Positions 50,968 through 60,600 of a DNA stretch of 64,000 nucleotides are shown piece after piece. This DNA comes from Panonychus citri. Lineage: Eukaryota; Arthropoda; Arachnida; Trombidiformes; Tetranychidae. Under the pieces are notes generated by a model. The model was not told where the DNA came from. It made no database searches and was given only the letters and a program-made list of their open reading frames with translations. Where the stretch lies: NCBI RefSeq assembly GCF_014898815.1, contig NW_026515543.1, forward strand, positions 4,092,001 through 4,156,000. Reading direction: 5' to 3'. How positions within the stretch are numbered: the stretch's first letter is position 1; every line of letters begins with the position of its first letter. Made by a program: the position numbers and the translations under genes.

Positions 50968-51939
50968 TCATTGGAATAGATTCTTGTCCCTGATCATTGC
51001 GTCCAATTCGTGAGTGATTTCAGTCAATGGTTTGTAATTGTCTTCGGCTGATCGAGCGGTTCGTCTTGAGTCACAGGCACTTGGATATCGGACAAACAAG
51101 TTGATTCCTCTTCGACAAGAGTCCATTCGGAGTTTACACTCGTTTACAAAAGTTTCTCCGTTAGAACCACAGACTGGCTCATATTTGGATGGACACGAGT
51201 CCAAACAGACACATCGAGTTCGAGCAATTGTTCCTGGTTCTTCAATGCAAATGGCGTTATTTTCGCAATATTTCTTTTCGCAAGGCACTAGAACCAAATT
51301 ATCAAAGGAAGAATGAGATTCGATTTTCGAATAATATTTGATCATTTTCTAAACTTACATTCAATTATCTCGGGTCTCTTTCGATAAATTTGATCTATAA
51401 AAGGAAAGGTAATTCCAGAGAAGAGAAAGAGAGAGATTAGCTTGATTAGAATAGAAAACAAGATCGAGTAGATTTATCGAATTACCTTCAACTAGAACAT
51501 TCATTCGGTCTAAATTATCGAGATTAAGCTTTAACATTGTTCCATTTAGGCGAAAATAACCTTCAGATATTTGAGTCAATTGAAAAATCCAAGATTCAGT
51601 TGGTTCTCCTCTAGAATAGCAAAAAGTACGATCACCAAAACCATCGATTGTCACTCGATTTCCCTGGTATCTCGATGGACCTCGAAGTACCCGTTTCACC
51701 AAAACAGATCCAGTGTAAGTTCCGCCGCTGTCAATTGAAGGATAAATTTGCTCAATGTAACCAGTTAACACGACACTCGGTAAATCAGACAGTTTTCTTG
51801 GTACTTTATCACGGCATTCGAGTCGATTATTAGCTCGAACTCGATAAGGTGAACATTGACAATAATCAACCGAAATCGAAAAGGTAACAAGAAATATAAT
51901 CAGAATATTGTTGACATTTTGACCTTTATGGTAGCTCAT
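50968..51939 (-). CDS. Short secreted agrin-like protein (NtA plus one Kazal module)
   Basis: Exons 51939-51486, 51394-51359 and 51287-50968 keep frame to 269 residues. A signal peptide ('ILIIFLVTFSISVDYCQC') is followed by an OB-fold NtA/TIMP-like domain: 'LSDLPSVVLTGYIEQIYP', 'TYTGSVLVKRVLRG', 'RVTIDGFGDRTFC' and 'GYFRLNGTMLKLNLDNLDRM'. VVLTG, GFGD and the order of Cys residues match the N-terminal laminin-binding domain of agrin. A short exon links to 'LPCEKKYCENNAICIEE' and a follistatin/Kazal module ('CPSKYEPVCGSNGETFVNEC'). Agrin has nine such modules plus SEA, EGF and LamG domains; here the protein stops after one, with a 45-residue charged tail. It is probably an extracellular matrix protein. 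A TIMP is the main alternative, but the canonical N-terminal CxC start is not obvious. Confidence 0.82.
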
Positions 51940-52461
51940 GATTACCGATTTCTCAATACAAACACTTTGAAACAGTTGAAAACGATGGGAAATCTTGAAA
52001 TTAAACAATGAGAGTAACAATTGTATCGATAATTAATATTAAAACGATGGGACAACAGTCTCAGTACTGAAAACACCAAGACGATTCCATGATAGTTAAA
52101 GATACACAATAAAAGAAAAGTAAGTGAATGAAATAATAAATGAATTCCTTATAAGGTGAACCAAGAAGATGAGATTCGTGGGTGTACAAAGTTACCCAAC
52201 AAGTTAACCAACACTTAGCCCACTCGGTATGGAATCAAATCAATTAAAAACTTTAAGGATTAAGAAAAAAATGGATCAATAATTTGAACAATTCAAATTA
52301 GAAATGAAGATGAGTTGACAATAAGAATAGAAATCAAAACAAACACTTGATCTCATTTTCTGTTTTCTTATTTATCTATTGATTTGTTTGATTTGTCTTC
52401 TTTTCCCTGTTATTTTGTTTTCTATTCTTTTTCGTGTGAAACGACCAGAACTTTTTATATT
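51940..52461. other. Spacer between agrin-like and glycosyltransferase-like genes
   Basis: AT-rich; 5' flank of the agrin-like gene and 3' UTR of copy 2 of the glycosyltransferase-like gene. No gene is seen. Confidence 0.55.
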
Positions 52462-53717
52462 CTAATATTCTATCACGGCTCCAACAAAGGAATTTCCAAT
52501 GCGTTGAGTTGGAAATCGTTTGCATCCTTTTCCATCAACGAACGGCCACTCGAATGAGCTGTGACAGGTCATTTGGTGTCTCGCAATCGGCCAAAGGTAT
52601 TTCTTTAGAAACGATTGATCAACTTGTCTACCATCCAAATGGATGAATCCTGTCGCCAAAGCTTTTCCATATTCTTCGGACGGAGAAAAAATGGCCTTAT
52701 CAACCTTTCCACCCCACATACCACCTAAAATCTCAATATCGTGTAGCTTGTGATCTCTCATAACATGAAACATGGTTTCATCTTTAATCCATTCCTTAAC
52801 TGCGTCGACCTCACGTTGGATTAACATGGAATCAGAGTCACGAACAATATACCTTTCAACATGTTCATCATCGGCCACAAAAAAACGCCAGAACATCCCA
52901 TGGAATCCTGGAATTCTTGTGATATTACCGATCTCAGGTTGACGCTGATAAACGATGATCACTTCGACGTCCTCATGAAGCAATCGGTTAATCACTAAGA
53001 AGGGAACATCAGATGAGATCCAAAAACGGGGAATCCAACCAGGGAGAAGTTCTTTATATCTTCGGATTATTCTGATAGTATTTCGATAATATCGATCGTC
53101 GATTCCGAATAGAGAGAAAGAGACTATTCGTTTATTGGGTATGGATAGAATGTTGATTGGAATAAAATAGAAAAATCTATTCGGTGGTTCCCATAAATCA
53201 GCCGATTCTTTTTCTTGACACGATTTCAACCGAATAATTTCGTCTTCCAAATTAAACGTTTCGTCAGAAAATTCCACATGTAAACATCGACGTGTCAACA
53301 AGAACGAAGTGTCGCGCCAATAGGGCAAAAAACAATCTTTCGAAAGACGCAGGTCATCATGAGATTCGATGGCGACGGCATCTGAAGATCGGTTTTGTCG
53401 CGAGAGAGACACAATACAAATTAATCGAGAACATTGATTGTTAATCGTTAATTACCTCGATTGTGACGAAAAGTTGGACTTGAGGCCATCATCAACCAAA
53501 GGAAAATGAGCATATTACTAACGATCAGAACGAAGATCCAATTGTTGAGAAGACACAATTTCAATCTAAAATGAACGAATCAAATTTTAATCATCACAAT
53601 TAACCGGATTAATTGCGATTCTACATCTTGATTGAAAGCCAATGATTAAGATAATTACCTTTGATGGAAGGGCAAATAAGAATAACTTATTTTCTTGTTG
53701 AATTTTTTCTTCGTCAT
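52462..53717 (-). CDS. Type II membrane glycosyltransferase-like protein, copy 2
   Basis: Three exons, 53717-53659, 53565-53456 and 53381-52462, encode 362 residues. The intron positions and phases (2 and 1) equal those of copy 1 at 7983-9216, including a matching splice at 'PFHQR|LKLC' versus 'LNHQR|SKSS'. The anchor is 'WIFVLIVSNMLIFLWLMMAS'. Lumenal blocks 'FHGMFWRFFVADDEHVERYI', 'VRDSDSMLIQREVDAVKEWI', 'FHVMRDH' and 'ILGGMWGGK' are nearly identical to copy 1; the N-terminal part is more divergent. No frame damage is seen. The two loci lie about 43 kb apart on opposite strands, so this is a dispersed, inverted duplicate. A Golgi enzyme with a DxD-like site is the best guess; substrates are unknown. 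Confidence 0.82.
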
Positions 53718-54231
53718 TTGTGATTAATTGATTACGATGAAATGGCACAACAATTAAAAAGAATGACAATTTGACTTTGATTGTGATTTGAAAATGAAAA
53801 ATAATTACTGTAACATTCAAATGACTGTTTTATTACAAAGTGAGAAAAAATTAAGCAAATGATTAAATTGTTGACTAATTCATTTAGTGACCCATCAATG
53901 ACAATCTAAGGGGAAACAATTTAACTAATTAGATTCTAATTGTTGTTACCATCTTTCCCTCTACGTTTCCATAGTAATGGTAATTTTGAAAGGCATTAAT
54001 TGTGATCAGTTTTGGATTCATCAAAACGAGATTGACTAAGTGTTGGTTTTGATTGATTCAATTATAAAACGTTAATTGTGTTGATAGTCAACCAACTTTA
54101 AAATTAATCAATTATGTTGTAAAGATATTTTTATTTTTTTTCAATATTAACATTTACATTGTTTAATTGTTTACAGGTCGGAGAGTCAAAAAAGATTGAG
54201 TGTCAAAGTTTAATTTACAATTTAAATTGTA
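53718..54231. other. Intergenic region, glycosyltransferase-like copy 2 / RPAC1
   Basis: AT-rich 5' flank of copy 2 and 3' end of RPAC1. No gene is seen. Confidence 0.55.
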
Positions 54232-55266
54232 TTATTGTGACAAAGTTTCTTTGATTTCTTGAACTTCTCTCAGTAAATTTCTACATTTACTAATCAATAT
54301 TTCGATAGATTCATTAAAAATTGTTTCTGTTGATAAGATTCCAGTTGATTCGATGTAGAAAATGAAGTGATCTTTTTTCAAGCCCATTTTTACCGCGTTT
54401 TCAAACTGTTTGTATCGATAGAAATTACGACTTAACGAATCATTTCTAGCATTGGAAACTACGGCAATTTCATTACCCACATCATCTGATTCGACTTCAA
54501 TTACTCCTTTGGAGAAACAAGATTTCAATAATTTAGCATCTTCTCCGAAAATAGGTCGAGTCAATTGGATTGTCGGTAGAAGTCGATAATAGACCGTAGC
54601 GACAGGGGAAAATTTAGCATGATCACGACCAATTCCTTTCACGCAATGTAACTTTAAATCTAATGCTTGTCCAGGTGACATTTTGGCGATCAGAATATCA
54701 TCATTCACTGGTTTAATTGGTTCCTTTATAAGGTTTGCTTGATTTCCCAACGGTTGCCATTTAATAGATTCGGAAGTGACACTCCTATTGAGATATAAAT
54801 CGGTGACTCCGGTTTCCTTTGAAGCGTCCGGATTTTTAATACACTTAATTTTAAGAGTAAGTTCAATGGTATCTTGAGGTGTACCTTCTTGATCAGCTTC
54901 ATCACGATATTCAAAGAAACGAGGATCAGCTTTAATTGGAATGAGGCCTAATCGATGGGCGAGAAAATCATCTTGAAAGATGGTTGTATTGTCGGCAATG
55001 AAAACCTTCTCAATAGCCATAGTTGGAACTTCTGACATTATGATCCTTCGAAGGGCATTAACAATGGGAGCATCGATGGGTTCAAATTCAATTTCCATTT
55101 GATTTTCTTCATTCTTAACAATGGTCACGTTTAAATTTCTCTCAAAATTTTCAAAAGTCCAAGGCTCATCTTCACCTCCGTCACATTCATTGGTATCGTT
55201 ATTATTAACATAAGATCTTTCGAGATTACAGACAAATTTACTAGAAGAATTATCAAAATACGACAT
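54232..55266 (-). CDS. POLR1C: RNA polymerases I and III subunit RPAC1
   Basis: A single uninterrupted exon of 344 residues, the length expected for the family (human 346). RPAC1 (yeast AC40) forms the alpha-like assembly platform with RPAC2 in RNA polymerases I and III. Hallmarks: 'IVNALRRIIMSEVPTMAIEK' near residue 70 (alpha-motif), 'FLAHRLGLIPIKADPRFFEY', 'KWQPLGNQANL', 'DILIAKMSPGQALDL', 'HCVKGIGRDHAKFSPVATVY' and 'HFIFYIESTGILSTETIF'. This pattern separates it from RPB3. It is one of only two intronless genes seen here. TTTGTTTACAT lies about 75 bases upstream of the start. Confidence 0.96.
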   Translation of the reverse strand: MSYFDNSSSKFVCNLERSYVNNNDTNECDGGEDEPWTFENFERNLNVTIVKNEENQMEIEFEPIDAPIVNALRRIIMSEVPTMAIEKVFIADNTTIFQDDFLAHRLGLIPIKADPRFFEYRDEADQEGTPQDTIELTLKIKCIKNPDASKETGVTDLYLNRSVTSESIKWQPLGNQANLIKEPIKPVNDDILIAKMSPGQALDLKLHCVKGIGRDHAKFSPVATVYYRLLPTIQLTRPIFGEDAKLLKSCFSKGVIEVESDDVGNEIAVVSNARNDSLSRNFYRYKQFENAVKMGLKKDHFIFYIESTGILSTETIFNESIEILISKCRNLLREVQEIKETLSQ

Positions 55267-55638
55267 TGCAACAGTTCACCAATAATTAGAAACAACGAAG
55301 TAAAATTAATCAAAATTCAAGCAAATGAACAATTAAAATTTTGTTTACATTCAAAAGCGTGTTAATCATATGTGACTCATGTTGAGGCGAAAAGAACTTG
55401 ATGGCGCCAAATTTGAATTGACCGATTTTTTCTTTTATTAGTTAATTTATTTAATTACACTGACTAATGATCAGTTTTATCATTTCCATTTAGGGAACAA
55501 TTAGCTGTGTTTAATTGACGAAGGAGAGTAAAAATCGAAATCTATTGGCTAGAGGGATTAATAAGAAAAATGTTTGTTCTGTCTAATCAGAATGACCACT
55601 GGTCTTTGTTGTTTACTTGATTGTATAATTTTATCTAA

Positions 55639-55872
55639 TTAATAACAAACAGTTAGAATTGATTTAGAATTGAGAAGTTTTTTCATGATGAGTCTTCTCT
55701 TTGTTGGTTGGTACATATGAGCACGAAATGAATTTTTCCTGTGAGTTTTAACCTCCGACAATCGTTTAAGGAAAAATATTCTTGGCCCTCGTTTTTGGAC
55801 CAAATTTAATTCTGGACTGGCTGCAGGTCGAATCAACAGATTATTAACCAGTGTCCGAAACAAAGAATTCAT
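55639..55872 (-). CDS. Small basic protein, possibly mitochondrial
   Basis: A 77-residue frame starting 'MNSLFRTLVNNLLIRPAA' and rich in Lys/Arg ('KRGPRIFFLKRLSEVKTHRK'). The N-terminus is amphipathic and basic with few acidic residues, resembling a mitochondrial presequence, and the body resembles a small mitochondrial ribosomal protein. I cannot match a specific family. Support is codon-like composition and its head-to-head placement with another probable mitochondrial gene. A non-coding or spliced alternative cannot be excluded. Confidence 0.45.
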   Translation of the reverse strand: MNSLFRTLVNNLLIRPAASPELNLVQKRGPRIFFLKRLSEVKTHRKNSFRAHMYQPTKRRLIMKKLLNSKSILTVCY

Positions 55873-56490
55873 TGTGAATTGAGTGAATAAAAAATCACAA
55901 AAATCTAAATAGAAAAAGAGAAAAAAATTGGTAACAAATTCACTTCTATTTGTGAGTAAAATTATCTCAATAATTCACAACAATCAAAGTACTTTACTTA
56001 CCAAATTAACACCGAGTAAAGCCTAAAGATATTAATTCACAAATAGAATAGAAATTAAAAATTGGTTAGTTAATTAAATTCTTATTTCGAAAATAAATCA
56101 ACGTTGGAATAGAAAAACAAACAAGAAAATTGGAAGAAAATCAGCTGGAAGGTTTTCCACGTGACTTATTTTCTCTTTGTATCTTAATCTTTGTGTGGAA
56201 TTGATCTTAATCCGATTCAGTGTTTATTTCGATTTAACTAATTGTTGACCTTTAGAATTTCTTATTAATCTTATTAATTGTGATCTCTTCAATCCAAATC
56301 AATCCAATTGTAAGATCATCAAATTACGCGCTTACCTTGTTTTCTTAAAAGTTGCTTAGGAAAAACATTGGAAACAAATTGTGATAAACAACATTGAAAA
56401 TTTCAAATGTGGTCATTTAAATTGTGGTTAATTTAATTGTTTAATTTGTAAATATCTTTCTCTTTATAGTCTAATTTATTAAAGCTCATA
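55873..56490. promoter_or_regulatory. Head-to-head promoter region with CACGTG
   Basis: About 620 bases between two divergent small genes. CACGTG is at 56158-56163 (CCACGTGAC). The CTTACC at 55998-56003 reads GGTAAG on the minus strand and may be a 5' UTR donor for the minus gene. Regulation is inferred from position. Confidence 0.4.
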
Positions 56491-57052
56491 ATGATGGCGT
56501 TGGCTGGAAGGAGGATGATCCTTAATCATTTGGTTTGTAGAAATAATAACAATCAGTTGATATTATTAACCAAAGGTCAAAATACAAGCAAATCCATTGG
56601 AGAGGTTAATCTAAGGTGTTTCTCAAGTTCTAATGGAAAACTAGGAGGTCGATTTAGATTCGAATTTCTAAATTCAATGGAAAGACTAGCCGATCGTCTT
56701 TACAGTCGTTGGTTATACTTGAGGTACGACGGAAACTTAGGCCCTCAACCGAAAAGCTTTACGGTTAAACAGAAAAGGATTGGATATTTTACCAATTTCA
56801 TTATACTTTTCCTTCTTGGTGTCATCTACGTAGTAGGTAAAACTTTCGATCCCTTAAATCAATCACCGATTTATGTCGGGGTGAAGATTTGGCCTGATAA
56901 CATGGAAGAGTATAAAGACCTTTTAGACGCTAAGTATGAGAGAAGGTGAGAATCTGATCTTGTTTTTCATTTTTCCCTCTTTCGTTGAATCTTCCTGGAT
57001 ATGAATATACAGGGTGAAGAGAATGAAATTGATAATCGAAAATAGATCGTAA
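56491..57052 (+). CDS. Single-span, probably mitochondrial membrane protein
   Basis: Exons 56491-56945 and 57013-57052 join across a 67-base GT-AG intron to give 164 residues; without splicing the frame stops one codon later with 'YERR'. An N-terminal presequence-like stretch ('MMALAGRRMILNHLVCR', Arg-containing, no acids) is followed by 'FRFEFLNSMERLADRLYSRW', 'YDGNLGPQPKSFTVKQKRIG', one hydrophobic span 'YFTNFIILFLLGVIYVVG' and a soluble charged C-terminus. This is the layout of small inner-membrane proteins such as respiratory-chain accessory or assembly subunits. I do not recognise the family. Confidence 0.7.
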
Positions 57053-58343
57053 TTGTCCCTCCTAAGATGCGCATAGTTAAACCTTTACAATTAGAATGAG
57101 TAATGATCAATTCTCATTTTGACGCAACTGTAAAATACTGAATTGTATTGGAACACCAATTGATCCACAAACCACCATGTATATCATATTCTTTTGATCA
57201 TTTTTCTCTTTCCCTTTCTTTCATTTATTTTTCATCTCTTTCTCAATTTATCTTTCTCTCTATCGAGTTACCAAATTATCCTCTCTCACTAACCCAGTTT
57301 TTCCTTATGCGTCGTCAACCTTTCTCACTTTTCCTCAATCATCATCTCGCCGTTTCCATTTGCTAATCAATATAATTTTTCTCCTTCTTCCTCATCTTCA
57401 ATATCCAACTTTCTCATCATCTTGCTACCTTTTCATCCTCTTCTCCAAAAATCATCATCATCTCATCCACTACTTTTACTCACTAATGTTACCAAACAAC
57501 AGTAATTTCAACACTTTATCAATATAGTTTTTATGTAACACCAAGAAAAAGCCTTCGCTAAGCAATTGTGGTTGTGAATCTAATCTCTCCCTCTATTTGT
57601 TTCTCTCACTCTCTCATCTTGTTCTTTGACTCTTTGTTTTTATCATCACTTCTTCTTCTTCTTCTTCTTCTCTTTGCCTTTTTCTCCTTCTCCCATCACC
57701 GTCATTTTTTATTATCATATTGTAATCATCATCTCACTACCTTTAAGAAATAACAACAAAAGAGTAACAATCTCCCCAGAAAGACTAAACCACCCCCACT
57801 CCTGTTTCTAATCATCAACAACACTTAATATTCATCTTGTTTTAATATTCGTTTTGTTTTTTTTTCCTTCTCTTCTACAAAAAAAAAGCTCATATAAACA
57901 ATCATCTTTACCTACAACACCATCAACATCTTCACCAGCAACAACTTTATCAACAAAGTCACCATAAAATTAGACCAATTTTGTTTTTATTAATTTATCA
58001 AATGTCTAAATTACTTTAATATACTGTAGTGTTTACATGTGTTTATGTAGTCATCTTTTTCCTCTATTTTCTAAACAATTAAAACAAAATTCATGGTTGT
58101 GTCATAGAAATTAACAGAATATATATAAAAGCCAATATTTATATATACAAATCAACATTAAATACTCTTGTATTTTTCTGCCTTGCGGGTTAACCGGAAA
58201 AAGAAATCACATTTTTTTTTACTCCATTTAAAAACAGAAAATCTGGATTCTATTTGTTTTTTTGGTGAATAACAACAACAACGAAGTCTCTTTAACTCAT
58301 TTTAATTTAAATTAACACATTAACAATCTCATTCAAGGAATCA
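57053..58343. other. Pyrimidine-rich 5' region of the citrate carrier gene
   Basis: About 1.3 kb dominated by TTCTTC/CTCTCT runs (57160-57700) and then ACAACAAC-rich sequence. It probably contains the promoter and 5' UTR of the citrate carrier. Open frames here are low-complexity Ser/Phe/Leu strings with no conservation signature. Confidence 0.5.
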
Positions 58344-60600
58344 ATGGTTCAAGCAACTTCTTCATCTCAACCAATTCAGAAAAAAGCCCTTAAGGGGATA
58401 ATTGCAGGTAAGATTCACGAGAAACAATCGCTTCTTTTTCTTATAATCAGTTGATAATTACGAGAATAAAGTGAAAATCATGTGTTTGAATTGTTAATTC
58501 CATTAAAATCTTTCATGTTTCTCATGGTCAATTATCATCTGATGGATGATTAATAATCTAATTTATGTTGTTACATGTATTAGATTGATGTGTTATTAGA
58601 TATCAAATGTTAATCTATTGGTTTTAATTTATTGTTTTTTTCCTCTTTCTCCTTCTTCAAGGTGGAATCACTGGTGGAATTGAGATTTGTATTACCTTTC
58701 CAACCGAATATGTGAAAACTCAATTGCAACTTGATGAACGATCAGCTAAACCTCGATACAACGGAATCTTCGATGTGGTCCGACAAACGGTTCGCAGTCA
58801 CGGTGTCCCTGGTCTTTATCGAGGTTTATCGGTTCTTCTCTATGGAAGTATTCCAAAATCAGCTGTAAGGTATGTGATCTACCGATATTCTGACCTTTGG
58901 ATGATCATTCACTCGACAAATGGTCATCAAAGAGTTTGTCTGTTTAATCAAAACCGTTAACCACTTGAGTCTATTGATTAATTTAATTTCTAACATTTTC
59001 ACCCAACAAAACATTGTAAAAATTTCCTGTCATTAGATTACATCCTCGACTGGTTTTATTATCTACCTCTCATAATATTGTGATAATAATTGTCTCGTTC
59101 TTGATAAATTGGTTGTATTATTAACTAATTGTAATTTTCTACTGCTTGATAACTCAGATTTGGAGCATTCGAGGAGTTCAAAAAGCGTAGTGTTGATGCA
59201 AATGGAAACCTCGGTATCTCTCAGCGACTCTTATGTGGTCTTGGTGCGGGTGTTTGTGAGGCCATTTTCGCTGTCACTCCCATGGAAACAGTTAAAGTGA
59301 AATTCATTAATGATCAGCAAAGTGCCAAACCAAAATTCAAAGGATTCGTTCACGGGGTTGGATCGATCATCAAAGAGGAAGGTCTAAGAGGAACTTATCA
59401 AGGTATATTATCTCAAGGATAAACATATACCCAGATTGACATAATCCACTGATTATTATCCAACAATTAAGGATCTAATCAATGTTTCTAGTTCCGTGAA
59501 AATCAAATTAATCCAGTACATTTGAATCTGGTGACGTTTGTGTTTTTTATTATACTTTCAGTTAATGATAATTATCAATATACATCGTTCAAGTTTATCT
59601 CGTTACTGGTTAGTTACTATTTGTACTTGATTATCATAATTTAGTTTCAACAACAATAGAAAACGTTTAACTGTTTATGAGAAGATGATTTAACCAGTTA
59701 TCATATGAGAAGCCAAAATTTGTCAACTATTCAAATTTCCATAATTTAATATTAATCTACACAAAGTTTTCTTCAACTCAAAGTTCACCAACTTATTCAA
59801 TTGAACAATTTAAGCCAATTTTTTTTTCTAACTGTAAATTCCTAACGAGATGTAATAGTAGCTAAATTAGAGTTTGGCTTATGAACAGAAAGAGATTGTT
59901 GTTAAATGTTTAACTAATGGAAAAAGTTGATTCAGTTATTAGGGAGAAAACAATTTTCATGATTAACTAATCATTTTTCCTCAATTCGTACGATTTACAT
60001 GGAAAGTTTTGTTTTGTCTGTGTGAATATTTTGATTGTTTCTTTTTGATTGCGATTATTGTTAATTATCATTTATATGAATGACAGATGATTAATTGTTG
60101 ATCTGTTTTAATTTTCCAGGTTTATCTGCAACAATCATGAAGCAAGGAAGTAATCAAGCGATTCGTTTCTTTGTCATGGAAACAATGAAGGATTGGTATC
60201 GAGGAGGCGATTCCACTAAACCGGTCAACAAACTTGTCACCGGAGGTTTCGGTGTTATCGCTGGAGCGGCCAGTGTTTTCGGCAATACACCGATCGATGT
60301 AGTTAAGACCCGAATGCAGGTAAATGAAAGAATAACCCTCGTTATTGTCTATCGAAATGTTATTTGTAATTCTAATTTTCTTTCTCTCTCTCTCTCTCGC
60401 TTTTGTCTTAAAAAAAGGGACTCGAAGCTAAAAAGTACAAAAATACATTCGACTGTTTTATGCAAATCGCTCGAAACGAAGGATTTTTCGCCTTCTATAA
60501 GGGAACAGTTCCAAGGCTAGGACGTGTTTGCCTTGATGTCGCCATCACATTCATGATTTATGACAGTTTCATGGAGTTTTTTGCAAAAGTTTGGAAGTAG
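58344..60600 (+). CDS. SLC25A1: Mitochondrial citrate carrier (tricarboxylate transport protein)
   Basis: Five exons, 58344-58407, 58662-58869, 59158-59402, 60120-60319 and 60418-60600, encode 299 residues, the standard carrier length. The protein exchanges mitochondrial citrate for cytosolic malate, feeding fatty acid synthesis. Three repeats each carry the Px(D/E)xx(K/R) signature: 'FPTEYVKTQLQLD', 'TPMETVKVKFINDQ' and 'TPIDVVKTRMQ'. The citrate-carrier-specific blocks 'KGIIAGGITGGIEICI', 'GLGAGVCEAIFAVTPMETVK', 'ATIMKQGSNQAIRFFVME' and 'GTVPRLGRVCLDVAITFMIY' are present. The short N-terminus is like Drosophila scheggia. AATAAA at 61115-61120 implies a 3' UTR of about 0.5 kb. Confidence 0.96.

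Noticed and set aside
57148..57811. Ser/Phe/Leu-rich ORFs between 57.1 and 57.8 kb
   Set aside because: They come from TTC/CTC pyrimidine runs in a probable 5' flank.
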